Assembly (NCBI GenBank): GCA_023525715.1
Contig: CM042013.1
Coordinates: 82,209,994 to 82,273,993 of the forward strand
Reading direction: 5' to 3'
Source: Cichorium intybus
Taxonomy: Eukaryota > Streptophyta > Magnoliopsida > Asterales > Asteraceae
DNA: 64,000 nucleotides
Numbering within the stretch: position 1 is the stretch's first letter; each line of letters opens with the position of its first letter. The notes under the pieces were generated by a model that saw nothing but the letters and a program-made list of their open reading frames with translations, was not told the origin of the DNA and did no database searches. Of this stretch, positions 36,901 through 48,217 are shown piece after piece. Position numbers and translations under genes: made by a program.

Positions 36901-37431
36901 TGTACGAAGAGGTGAAAAAAAGTTGAAAGCAAGTTCACGGTTGCAGATTTTCCATTAATGAACCCAAATGACTTCATTGTTTTGGTAGAACGCTTCTACA
37001 ACTTAAATCAAGCGAAGATATCCAAGCAGGTAGCTTTTACTCGAAGTCAAAAGCTTATAGGAAGGTTCATGGGTGCGTATCTCAGAAATTTCTCAAATTA
37101 TGATTTTGAGATTGCGAAGTTATTTAATGATACTGTACCTGCTGCCAATAAAGAGCTTATTGGAATAAGCAAATACAGTGATGGAAAATTTTTGCAAAAC
37201 CCATGGGGAGTAGTTTACAAGGGGAGATTGATGAAGAAGGGAGCTTTAAAGAAGTTATTCTTTGATATGGACGAAAAGGAGAAGTTTCCAATAACGTTCA
37301 TTGAAGGAATGATAACAAGGGTTGAAGTGAACAATGAGAATTCGGACGAAGCAAAGAAAGAGGTGGTTGCTCATCTGAAGTGGTGGATTGCAATACGGAA
37401 GGAACTGATCAAAGCCTTTCACATGATATAG
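33951..37431 (+). pseudogene. SIRE-like third coding region (env-like position)
   Basis: Unrecognised protein region between RNase H and the 3' LTR. One frame runs from MATDDISFTAGEAD (33951) to about 36227, with stops at 34152, 34686 and 36003. It then moves to two other frames (36452-36958 and 36958-37431). Parts: an alpha-helical N-terminal domain with KKEQFAKILHLPV, LPSVWGYFFNIILRSLSGR and YNVPVDYALILWTDFTTYL; a Lys/Pro/Ser/Thr-rich linker; a long coiled-coil stretch (about 35480-36000); and a C-terminal domain with FPLMNPNDFIVLVERFYN followed by KKEVVAHLKWWIAIRKELI. No signal peptide or clear membrane helix is seen, so env-like refers to position only. The composition and length suggest a structural or DNA/RNA-associated protein. 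I do not know its function. Confidence 0.65.
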
Positions 37432-37458
37432 ACTTCGGATACCTGGCATCTTCACCAC

Positions 37459-37470
37459 AAAGGGGGAGAA
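37459..37470 (+). promoter_or_regulatory. SIRE-like polypurine tract
   Basis: aaagggggagaa directly before the 3' LTR. Confidence 0.85.
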
Positions 37471-37738
37471 TGTTAGGATTCTGATTATGATGATATTTGT
37501 TATCCGAAGTACTCATGTTCATGTCCGAAGTTGAACAGTATGCGAAGTGAGAGGTTGATAAGAAGCAGTTAAAGATACGAAGTCCACATGTTTATCTGAA
37601 GAATGTTAAGTTTATCTTTACTGTAGATAATGTCTAGGATTTTATACTTATCTGTAACTAACAAGATTACTTGTTTATCCTGCTTGAATATTCACATATT
37701 TGTGTTCTCGTTGTTTGCATTGATAATTTAGTCTTACA
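37471..37738 (+). repeat. SIRE-like 3' LTR, 148-bp deletion
   Basis: 268 bp. It matches the 5' LTR but lacks the part equal to 25731-25878, joined at a shared ctg. The missing part includes the TATA-like tatttaaac. Confidence 0.9.
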
Positions 37739-37743
37739 GTTTC

Positions 37744-37923
37744 CATTAATTAAACACTTTAATTAATCACTATCCAGTCCCTATAATTAATTCCTTTAAA
37801 TTGATTCCAAATAATTTATCAAGTAATTAATAATTAGTTTCTAATTAATTTATTACAACATAAATTAATAACTAATGTTTTCCCACTTTATTTCTATCAC
37901 TATTTGTTTTTATTGGGCATGAG
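37744..37923 (-). mobile_element. C1 copia 5' LTR, part 2
   Basis: Continuation of 25069-25513 after the SIRE-like insertion (ccattaattaaacactttaa). It ends truncated and head-to-head with the C2 LTR. Confidence 0.75.
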
Positions 37924-38637
37924 TGTTGGAATTGGTGTCCAAGGTCATCAACTTGTGGTAATATTTCTAATAATAGCAGGTTCCTTTTTGGTTGCCTCAT
38001 GACCTAGAAAAACAAATAGTGACATAAAACAAAAAGGAATGATTAGTTTATTATTGAGAAGTAAATTAATTAGAAACTGAACCGGTAATTAATTGATAAA
38101 TTAATTTGGAATTTATTTATAAAATTAGTTACATGGATTGGATTTTGATTAATTAAAGGTTTAATTAATTCACACAATTCCAGGGGGCGGCTACAAGAAA
38201 ACTCCATAAGTTTGAAACCATATGAGCCCTTTAGTATATATAGAGGCGATAGGGTCAAACCCTAGAGCATCCCAAGCCTCCAACTGAGCTGCCAAATACC
38301 CTCCTCCCTCTCCCTTCTATGAAATCTCTTCCCTCTCTAGGGTCAGAGTTCTTTGCCTCCTTTCCCAAGTGGAAATTCTCTCTGTCCGGTTTTCTGGAGA
38401 TCCTGGGTGTGAATCATCAGAGGGATTCTACTTTGGATCCTGTTCATCCTCTACATCTTATCATTAACCAGAAATCAAAGAAGGAGATTAGCTGAGGTAC
38501 ATTATGTTTATGATTTAAGTTGCTATAACTGATATGAATTGCATGATCCTGGAATATGTTCATGGATATTTATGTGTTTTGATCTTGTTAAGACTTCTGT
38601 TGTATGAATTTTGTGTTCCTATGATTGAATCCCAATA
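37924..38637 (+). repeat. C2 copia 5' LTR
   Basis: TGTTGGAATTGGTGTCC...GAATCCCAATA, 714 bp (the other copies of the end read CCCAACA or CCCAACT). It is followed by a decayed tRNA-iMet site (TTGTATCAAATCC). Same family as C1 but in the opposite orientation. Confidence 0.8.
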
Positions 38638-39652
38638 GTTGTATCAAATCCTTTGTTCATATGTTATCTGCACTTTGATCTAAATTGTTGGAATGTGATT
38701 GCATGCTATGTGTTTAGTTTTGAAATTTCTAGGATATTGTGCTAGAAATGTTTGAGTAAACATGTGATGATTATAGGTTTTATGCTAGAAACATGAATAT
38801 TGAATTGCATGTTAGATGAAATCGCAGGTTTGTGCCTCCCTATGTGTTTTTCAAAAATTGATGCACGTTTCTTTGTGCCTCCTTGTTTTGTCAAATTTAC
38901 CAAGGGTTTAGGAGGGGTCCTTGGGCTTTGCATGCAACCGGCGGCTAGGGTTATTGCCCTGGCTTGCCTTACAAGTTTCCTAACTTGCTTACTTGCCTTA
39001 TTTTCCCTATTGCCTCATGTGAACATATCCATTTAGGGATTTATTTATATTTATTTATTAAGATGTATATTAATTGAATTAAATTGATAAATAGACATTT
39101 TAAATTATTTAAAATACATTTATATATTTTAAAACAATATCTATATACATAAGATTCGATAAAACAAAAACATTGATCAAACCATGACTAGGATCACCCA
39201 CTATAAACTGTGTATGGGGTTTGAAGGATGATTCTTATGAATCCAAATGAGGTCGGTTTTTAAATGGCATTTATTGCCTACCACCCTCACCGCCCAACAC
39301 AGTTTGCCAAGTATAGTTACCAAAAGGGTTTGATAGGGCAATGTTTCAAACTTAAAAGTATTAACTTAAAGTATTAAAACAAAAGTCTTGTTTTAATTAA
39401 GTAAATGCGAGTTTTGTGCTATCCATGAGAAATACACATTTCCTTTATGATCAGCTGGTGGAGAGCTGTGTGGTTAACCCGCACGTCAGTTAAGGTTGTA
39501 GTTGGGGATTATGTGACACTCGCGATTCTCAAGTGTATCTTGAGTCGGACATCACGCGAGTTCTGCATGGTTGATTCACCATCTCATCCATGATCCACGG
39601 CATCCCTGTCATGCATAAGAGATGAGCATAATCGTGATTAACTTGCCATTGA
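38492..39652 (+). repeat. C2 LTR-end/leader tandem unit 1
   Basis: Begins ctgaggtacattatgtttat inside the LTR and holds the LTR end, the primer site and about 1 kb of leader. Unit length 1161 bp. Confidence 0.88.
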
Positions 39653-40798
39653 CTGAGGTACATTCTGTTTATGATTGAAGTTGCTATAACTGATATGAAT
39701 TGCATGATCTTGGACTATGTTCATGGATATTTATGTGTTTTGATCTTGTTAAGACTTCTGCTGCATGAATTTTGTGTTCATATGATCGAATCCCAACTGT
39801 GGTATCAGAGCCTCTGTTCATATGTTATCTGCACTTTGAGCTAAATTGCTGGAATATGATTGCATGTTATGTGTTTCCTTTCGAAATTTCTAGGATATTA
39901 TGCTAGAATTGTTTGAGTAAACATGTGATGATCATAGGGTTTATGCTAGAACATCAATATTGAATTACATGCTAGATGAAATTGCAGGTTTGTGCCTCCC
40001 TATGTGTTTTTCGAAAAATGTTGCACGTTTCTTTATGCCTCCTTGTTTTGTAAAATTTACCAAGGGTTTAGGAGGGTTCCTTGGGCTCTGCATGCAACTG
40101 GCGGCTAGGGTTATTGCTTTGGCTTGCCTTGCAAGTTTCCTGACTTGCTTACTTGTGTTATTTGCCCTATGGCCTTATGTGAACATATCCATTTAGGGAT
40201 TTATTTATATTTAATTATTAAAATATATGATAATTAAATTAAATTGAGAAATAAGCATTTTAAATTGTTTAAAATACATTTATATATTTTAAAATAGTAT
40301 CTATATACATAAGATTAAATAAAACAAAAACATTGATCAAACCATGACTAAGCTCACCCACTATAAATTGTGTATAGGGTTTGAAGGAGGATTCTTATGA
40401 ATCCAAATGAGGTTGGTTTTTAAACGGCATTCATTGCCTACCACCCTCACCGCCCAACACAGTTTGCCAAGTGTAGTTACCAAAAGGGTTTGATAGGGAA
40501 ATGTTCCAAACTTAAAGTATTAAAACATAAGTCCCGTTTTAATTAAAGTAAATGCAAGTTTTGTGCTATCCATGAGAAACGCACATTCCCTTTATGATCA
40601 GCTGGCGGAGTTGTGTGGTTAACCGGCACGTCAGTTAAGGTTGTAGTTGGGGATGATGTGACACTCGCGATTTAGAAGCATATCTTTGAGTCGGGCATCA
40701 TGCGGGTTCTGCATGGTTAATTCACCATCTGATCCATGATCCGCGACATCCCTGTCAAGGATAAGAGATAAGCATAATCAAGATTAACATGCCATTGA
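39653..40798 (+). repeat. C2 LTR-end/leader tandem unit 2
   Basis: Repeats unit 1 (1146 bp). Its primer site TGGTATCAGAGCC at 39800-39812 is intact, the only intact one of the three. Confidence 0.88.
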
Positions 40799-41122
40799 CT
40801 GAGGTACATTCTGTTTATAATTTAAGTTGCTATAACTGATTTGAATTGCATGATCCTAGACTATGTTCTTGGGTATTTATGTTATTCGATTTGGTTAAGA
40901 CTTCTGCTGCATGAATTTTGTGTTTATATGATCGAATCCCAACAGTTGTATTAGAACCTCTGTTCATATGTTATCTGCACTTTGATCTAAATTGCTAGAA
41001 TGTGATTGCATGCTATGTGTTTAGTTTCGAAATTTCTAGGATATTATGCTAGAACCGTTTGAGTAAATATGTGATGATCGTAGGGTTTATGCTAGAAACA
41101 TGAATATTTAATGGGCTGTTTT
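40799..41122 (+). repeat. C2 tandem unit 3, left part
   Basis: Third unit, with primer site decayed (TTGTATTAGAACC at 40946). Interrupted by the copia element at 41123; resumes at 47307. Confidence 0.85.
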
Positions 41123-41542
41123 TGTTAGGATAAATTTACTTGGTTTAATCTTGCATTTTAGAAGGTTTAAAACAGAAAATATCATGTTTTAATGGGTTGT
41201 TTGGGTTTTTCGGTTGGGGACCGAAACCCCCCTTGCTGTTCGGTCATCATGACCGAAAACAGGGTTTTTTGGTCAGACCTTATCTTGGTTTTCGGCCCAT
41301 GGGCTTGGTTGTTCGGTCTGGAGGCGTGTAGTATATATAGGTGTATTGTGTTCTCTTTTCTAGGTTGGTTGTTTTGGAGCTTTAGGTGTTCATAGCAAAA
41401 TTCTGTCGAAGTTCAAGCAACTACATCTTATGTACTAGTCGATTGTTTCAATAGAATCGAGTGCATTGAAGGTGATTTGATTGTGTTCTTATTGATTTGA
41501 TTGATACCTTGTGAAGATCCGTGTGTGAATTTGGGACCAACA
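41123..41542 (+). repeat. gag-only copia 5' LTR
   Basis: TGTTAGGATAAATTTAC...GGGACCAACA, with TATATATAG at 41332-41340. Confidence 0.88.
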
Positions 41543-41779
41543 ATTGGTATCAGAGCTTGAAAACTTAGTGTTTTTGAGTTTTTGGTATCAATCTCATCTT
41601 TCCATTGCTTGGATCTAGGAGATTTGAAGGATTTTGGACGGTTTGATCAAGATTTTGGTGTTTTTGTGCTTGGTGTTCTTTGTGTTCTTGGCAATTGTCA
41701 AGCAAAAGTCATCAAAATCACGTTTTTGATCCAAAAACGCTGATTACGAAATTGTTTGCGTGAAATCCAGATCTAAGAA

Positions 41780-42080
41780 GGTTGTTCGGTCACGCTCCCT
41801 AGTTGTTCGGTGGCGGCGCTGATTTACTTAGGGTTTTCGAAGTTGTTCGGTTAGGGTTGAAGGTTGTTCGGTCCATATAAGGGTTGTTCGGTGAGTCCAT
41901 TAAGGTGGTTCAGTGTCTTTTAGGGTTTCCTGAAATTTGGTTGTAGTAGTTCTTCGGTCTTAGTTTCTCGTCTTGTTATTCGGTCAGATTGTTGTTCGGT
42001 ATAGTTGTTCGGTGTGAAGACTTTGTCCAAGGTTTCTCGTTGAAGTGTTTTCCAGTGTAATTGAAGGGTTTTTTCGGTCC
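41780..42080 (+). repeat. TTCGGT-rich leader
   Basis: About ten copies of TTCGGT, most as GTTGTTCGGT, irregularly spaced between the primer site and the gag start. The same word also occurs several times in this element's LTR. Confidence 0.8.
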
Positions 42081-42131
42081 AGTCGCAATTTTTTTGATCA
42101 AATTTTTGGTGTTTTTCAAGACACATTCCCG

Positions 42132-43424
42132 ATGGATCCCGCTATCTCGAATGTTAACAATGATCTTGATTCCGTTATGGGTACCGTTACCCGTATTCCC
42201 CGGTTGATCAAAGTTGAAGGTTTCACTGAGTGGAAATACTGATTCGAACAATACATCAAGATGAAAGATGTCAAGCTATGGAGAAGTTATCTATGTCCAC
42301 CAGTCAGAATTACTATAACCAGAGATGATGTTATTGTTGACAAGACTTTTGAAGAATATTCTGATTTGGACTTTGAAAAAGTTGAACTTGATCAGAAATC
42401 TCTTGCCACTCTCTCAATGGCGTTTTCACCTGAATTTGCTCAGGGTTTTCGTGAGTACAAGACTCCTAAATCTCTGTGGGATGCTCTAATTGATGTCTAT
42501 GAGGGAAATGAAGATATGAAGCAAAGCATGCAGGATATGCTTCGTCAAAGATTCAATCTGTTTAATCATATTCTTAGAGAATCTCTTGAATCTCAGTTAC
42601 AACATTTCATTACTCTACACACTGAGTTGACCACTCCTGGAATCAACTTTCCAAGGATTGATGTCAACAAGAAGCTTCTTAACCCTCTTCCTAGAAGCTG
42701 GGATATGAATGTGGCAGTCATAAAGAAAACCAAAGATTTAGCTAGACTCTCACTTTCTGAGATTATGGCTATTATCAAATCTTGTGACATGGATGAAAAA
42801 CAGCGAGAGATGAATCTTGTTAGCTCGTACCAGTCTGCTAACATTAGAACTTCAACAAACAACGCTTTCTCAGCTCAAGCTATTGGTCAAGCCTCTACTC
42901 AAGTTCAAGCTAAATTTCAGACTGTTTCATCTCCAGTGATACCTCAAACTCCATCTGCTTCTCCTTCTTTTGTCAAGACCCCAACTCCTGCTCAAAGTCT
43001 TCCAAAAGGAGCTGAAGAGAATCTTGGTATGATCGCTGGCCTCCTAAATTGTTACAACGCGCTTGTTGATGGTGAACTGTTTCAGCCTATGACTGTGGGA
43101 GATCTTGATCAAGTCAACCCTGATGACCTGGAAGAAATGGATATTTCTTGGCACATTGCTATGGCGGTTCATAGGGCTAAGAAATTTACTCAAATGCGTG
43201 GAAGGAACAACTGGGTAAACAACAGTGGAGATAGGAAGGTGAGCTTCAGCAAAGAAAATCTCAGATGTTTCAATTGCATAGAGCCTGGTCATTTTGCTCG
43301 TGAATGTACCAAGCCCAGAATGGACAATCCAGATAGAACCTTGGTACCAGTTGGAACAAACAACCATGAAGCTACTCAACCTCAGAATACAGAAAGGGCA
43401 ATGGTGGCTCAGCAATTTACATGA
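42132..43424 (+). pseudogene. gag: gag of the gag-only copia
   Basis: Starts MDPAISNVNNDLDSVMG at 42132, with a stop at 42240 (TGA) and then the same frame to 43424. It shows the copia gag pattern: KSLWDALIDVYEGNEDM, QHFITLHTELTTPG, INFPRIDVNKKLLNPLPRSW. A CCHC knuckle CFNCIEPGHFAREC lies near the C-terminus. A single nonsense change is the only break, so this is the best-kept frame of the element. Confidence 0.85.
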
Positions 43425-43544
43425 GAGAATCAATTGTAGGACCTGAATCTGAACGGAGAAGGTAGAGCTCACTTTGCTCAGATCGAAGGAGAAATGGATG
43501 TGGATGCAGCTGAAGGAGAAATGATGGATCTGTAGTTTGCCTTC

Positions 43545-45175
43545 ATGGTTTCTACTACTCCTGCTGGCGATGAGGTTAGTAAAGTTTCTTGTTCTTCTCA
43601 AACTTGCATTAATACAATTGCTAAATATCGTGAATTGAATGAGAACTTAGTTAGAGAAATTTTTGACTTAGAAAACCTTGTTCATAAACACAAAAAGAAA
43701 TTAAAACCCCTCCAGGAATCTTTATATGCTAAAACTTCAGATTATCTTAAAATTCAAGATGAACTTACTATACAAAATTGCCATCTTATGTTTGTAAATG
43801 AAGACATTGCTAGATTAACTGCTGAACTAGGTGCATTAAAATAAAATTTTCAAAATGCTTAATCAACTTTTAAGAAAGTATATGTATCGAGTGAAGTAGT
43901 TGAATCTATACTTGAAAAACAAACTAAATGATGAAACATACACGGTGAAGGTCTTGGATACAGTGCAGTTCCCCTCCATATAATAACAATTTTACTCCAT
44001 CATTGGCCACTGATGAATCAGAAGAATGTTATTTGTCGAATTATATTCAAAAGAATCAATCTGGCACCGCTGAGAGTACTGAAATGAACTCTACTGATCC
44101 CTCTACCTCAAGTGCAGATACTGTGAACAAGGAGGATGAAATCAAGGAGAAGAAGACTGCCACAACATGTGCCCCTTCTAAACCTTGTGGTGATACCTTG
44201 AATTCAAAAATTCCAAATGTTGGAAAATTTAAGCCAAAGAACTTTGTGAAGAAGGGGGAAGTTCCTTGTGGACCAAGACCAAGTCCCACAAAATGTTATT
44301 GTACTTGTACTTGTGGAAACTCCTTGAAAAACTCAAAAGGACAAGGACCAAGTCACAACCTCATCTACTTGAAAAGACAAACATGCTTTAATTGTAGGAT
44401 TGCAGGTCACATCGCCAGGAATTATCCGAATCATCCATACATTCCCTTCTATGCACAACACTGGCAGAATGTGCCAAGAGGGAGTTCTTGCAAAAGAAAA
44501 CCCTCGAGGTCACGGACACGCGATGGTGATTGGAACGCAGCAAAGGCCAAGAAGCAGGCCCCCAAGGACAAGAATACCGATTCGAAAGATAACTCTGCCA
44601 AATCGAAATTGGTAAGGTCGAGCTCATCTCAAGGATCGTCCTTGATTCCTCACTGGCAACATAAGCAAAAGTCAAGGGGGAGTTTTGCTTCAAACTCAAG
44701 TGTTGATACACCCATCCGGTCAAACAACAAAAGACCCAAACCTAACTACCGATGGGTACAACAAGGCCTCGTTTCAAATTCACCTAACTGTCTGCTAACT
44801 CTTCATGTTCCTTATTTGATAAGCAGGATATGATATTGGAACAAGTGAAGTGTGTGGATAGCAATGGAAAACCCAGCTTCAGAATGGACTGGGTTCCAAA
44901 GACGAATTAATCCCGCATCTTGTATAGGAGCAGCTATAGAGGAATATCATCAGACCCTGGTTTGTTGATAGTAGCCATTCCAAGCACATGACTGGAGACA
45001 TCTCTCAATTGCACAACATTCAAAGCATTGATGGAGAGCATGTATCCTTTGCAGGAGGGGGAGAAAGGAAGGATCGCGTAGGGACCGTGTCTAAACGATG
45101 TGTTGAAAATTGAAAAGGTAACTTCGTTCCAAACTGGATATGATACGTTTCACTGAATATTAAATCAGTTCTGTA
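43545..45175 (+). pseudogene. gag 3' part and protease stub
   Basis: 43545-43844 is a coiled-coil-like Lys/Glu/Leu segment starting after CINTIAKYRELNENL. 44003-44833 is Ser/Lys/Pro-rich with a second knuckle-like CFNCRIAGHIARN (last Cys lost to Tyr). Near 44957 the reading WFVDSSHSKHMTGDISQL is a copia protease start in which the D-S-G triad reads D-S-S. The similarity ends near 45170. Confidence 0.7.
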
Positions 45176-46875
45176 AATATTTTACTTTATTTTTGTTTAG
45201 TTAAATTTGTTCATGGTTTTTACTTCCGCAACTCTCTTCCATGCACAAATTTAGAGGGAGAAGAAAAACAAAACAAAAAATTACAAAACTTTAAAAAATA
45301 CAAAACTTTTTTTTATAATTTTCATATCTTTCCTTATTTTTATAATTTTCATATCTTTCCTTTCAGAAAATTTTAAAAAAAACTACAAACATATTGTTCT
45401 TTTTCACATTTACACGATTGTCAATGTTCCTGATAAATACCAATCAGGACAAAGATGTGACTCACTCTTACCGTGACTTGCTAAGACATTCCTTACCTAC
45501 TGACGACACACTGAGTAATACCACTCACTGCTGAGGTAACACTTAAGTGCTAGTGATACTTACTGTTACACTATAGTAAGTTTGAAGCATTGACAACCGC
45601 TTTCTTAACCAATCTCAAAGATCTTCTGCAACACGAACTTCTAGACACTTTGGGCAAAGCCACTCAGAGTCAAGAGTTACAAAGTCTGTGCTGATGGTTA
45701 GATTACATACCGTAATCTGTCACACGCACCAATCCACTCTCAACCACCTCTAACTTTCTATTGCAAGAAATAGACGACTCATCACTTTAAACCAAGTGGT
45801 GATGATATTTCGACACTCTATGCCAGTGATCTCTGCTACAACACCAGTAGTAGATATGAGGCATCGACGACTATTATTACCTACAAAGCTTCTAATTCAA
45901 AGAATTGGATGACTCAGTGTAATAAGCCATACACTGATGACAATTCGAAAGTCTAGCTGATGGGTATGTCTAGTAACCAAGACATATTACACGCTGATAC
46001 CGCTCTTGACCAAATTCTTATTCTAAACAAGATGTTCGTGAGTTAATGTGATATTACCTCACATTGATGAAATATCGAAACTCGGGGTCAGTGATCGTTG
46101 TTGTTTACCATAATACCTGTGAGACCCCAACAACTTTACCGATTCAAATTGGCACTAGGATGGTACACTCCGCAGAGTTTGGATACCATAGAACGTCTTG
46201 CTAAGAGCCAAGTCAACTTGTTTACTTGTCAACTGCATTGAGATCTTTGATCAAGCATATGCAGGGGCTAAAATCAAAATGGCCACAAGTAGTTCACCGA
46301 TACTCAAACAATCGCAGTGCGTTCCCCCGGGTTCACACAGATACTGCGAGAAGTCTCATTCTGAGCCAAGGATGAATCCTTGAACAACTGTGGTGAGAGT
46401 TTATAACTCCATGACCCACAGGATTTGCGGTTACTGTACGTATCAAGAAGCGCCAGTCAAAAGCAACGTTCAAAAGTTTCGACACAATGTCTTTGTTCCC
46501 GAAGAAGGTGAAGCTAAAATTTGATGTGACAAACTATTTGAATTCCTCCTCATCTAGTTTGTTACTACATCAACACCTGAAGTGATCAAGTGAAGAGATG
46601 AATAGTCAGACTCCAGTCAAAGTCAGAGTCAAATCAAAAGCTGGATGTGCTGATTCAAGACACTTATTGAAGCCTAAGGAACTTACCAAGTCAAATCTGA
46701 AGACAACCAGTACCGAAGATAAAGTTGTCGCTGCAAATGTGCTGAATTATATCAACATCTACTCCAGTCACCTGCTAAGGGGTTATTGTCATGCTAAAGG
46801 GGAGATTGTTTAAATTCTTCAGTGTGCAACCAATTCAAGTCAAGAGAAGACTCAAGTTAAATGAAAGCATTAAAC
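45176..46875 (+). other. noncoding 3' region of gag-only copia
   Basis: About 1.7 kb between the protease stub and the polypurine tract. No frame over 75 codons with resemblance. Unlike pol remnants, no RT or integrase words can be found in any frame. Confidence 0.5.
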
Positions 46876-46886
46876 GAAGGGGAGAT

Positions 46887-47306
46887 TGTTACGATAAATT
46901 TATTTGGTTTAATCTTTGCATTTTAGAAGGTTTAAAACAGAAAATATCAAGTTTTAATGGGCTGTTTGGGTTTTTCGGTTGGGGGCCGAAAACCCCCTTG
47001 CTGTTCGGTCATCATGACCGAAAAACAGGGTTTTTCGGTCAGGCCTTATCTTGGTTTTTGGCCCATGGGCTTGGTTTTCAGTCTGGAGGCGTGTAGTATA
47101 TATAGGTGTATTGTGTTCTCTTTTCTAGGTTGGTTGTTTTGGAGCTTTAGGTGTTCATAGCAAAATTCTGTCAAAGCTCAAGTAACTACGTCTTATGTAC
47201 TAGTCGATTGTTTCAATAGAATCGAGTGCATTGAAGGTGATTTGATTGTGTTCTTATTGATTTGATTGATACCTTGTGAAGATCCGTGTGTGAATTCGGG
47301 ACCAAC
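46887..47306 (+). repeat. gag-only copia 3' LTR
   Basis: TGTTACGATAAATTTAT...GGGACCAAC, near-identical to 41123-41542. TATATATAG at 47097-47105. Confidence 0.88.
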
Positions 47307-48007
47307 CTTTTTTTTCGAAAAATGATGCACATTTATTTGTGCCTCATTGTTTGTCAAATTTACCAAGGGTGTACGCGGGATCCTTGGGCTTTGCATGCAA
47401 CTGGTGGCTAGGGTTATTGCCCTAGCTTTCCTTGCAAGTTTCCTAACTTGCTTACTTGCCTTATTTGCCTTATTGCCTTATGTGAACATATCCATTTAGG
47501 GATTTACTTATATTTGATTAATAACATGTATGTTAATTGAATTAAATTAATAAATAAACATTTTAAATTGTTTAAAACACATTTATATATTTTAAAACAA
47601 TATATGCATAAGATTAAATAAAACAAAAACATTGATCAAAAGGGCTTGATAGGACAATGTTTGCCAAGTGTATTTACCAAAAGGGCTTGATAGGACAATG
47701 TTTCAAACTTAAAAGTATTAACTTAAAGTATTAAAAAAGAGTCCTGTTTTAATTAAAGTAAATGCGAGTTTTGTGCTATCCATGAGAAACGCACATTCCC
47801 TTTATGTTCAGCTGGCGGAGCTGTGTGGTTAACCGGCACATCAGTTAAGGTTGTAGTTGGGGATGATCTGACACTCGCGATTCTAAAGTGTATATTGAGT
47901 TAGGGATCATGCTGGTTTTACATGGTTAATTCACCATCTGATGCATGATCCACAGCATCCCTGTCATGGATAAGAGATGAGCATAATCGAGTTTAACATG
48001 CCATTGA
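47307..48007 (+). repeat. C2 tandem unit 3, right part
   Basis: Resumes at ttttttcgaaaaatgatgca and ends at catgccattgac, where units 1 and 2 pass into the next copy. Confidence 0.82.
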
Positions 48008-48217
48008 CACTAGTCAATGAATGTCAAAGATCTAGGAATTTAGTAGTTATGGAAATTGATAAAGAGTTTTATCTACCTTAATGACCATTATGGTTTGATT
48101 ACGACATCCCTCTTTACATCATAACTGGAAGATTTTGGATCCTAGCCTTAGTAAATAATATTTGGGTAATTATTTTAAGGATTAAGCTCGAACTAATTAA
48201 AAACATTTATCTTATAA

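Larger units (their letters stand above)
25519..37738 (+). mobile_element. SIRE-like Ty1/copia retrotransposon, 12.2 kb
   Basis: TGTTAGGATTC...TTAGTCTTACA with identical 5-bp target duplications GTTTC at 25514-25518 and 37739-37743. Order: LTR, tRNA-iMet primer site, gag, PR, integrase, RT, RNase H, 1.8 kb noncoding, a 3.5-kb extra coding region, polypurine tract, LTR. The extra region after RNase H and the overall size fit the SIRE/Maximus group of copia. The left and right flanks join into one uninterrupted C1 LTR, as in the copy at 21841. Confidence 0.9.
41123..47306 (+). mobile_element. gag-only non-autonomous copia element
   Basis: LTRs 41123-41542 and 46887-47306, tRNA-iMet primer site TGGTATCAGAGC at 41545-41556, polypurine tract gaaggggagat before the 3' LTR. 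Inside are gag-type frames and a stub of protease only. Integrase, RT and RNase H are absent. This fits the TR-GAG type of non-autonomous element. Target duplications are not clear, and about 50 bp of the host unit are missing at the insertion site. Confidence 0.82.

Noticed and set aside
38800..40196. 78-codon frames in C2 leader units 1 and 2 with a hydrophobic end
   Set aside because: Open in two of three units but frameshifted in the third. Amino-acid changes are at least as common as silent ones, and there is no known counterpart. A chance leader frame fits as well.
41816..41822. Single GCGGCGC in the gag-only copia leader as another member of the paired array
   Set aside because: No partner at 20-35 bp. 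Single hits also occur in the hAT MITE end (near 53473), so isolated copies are not informative.
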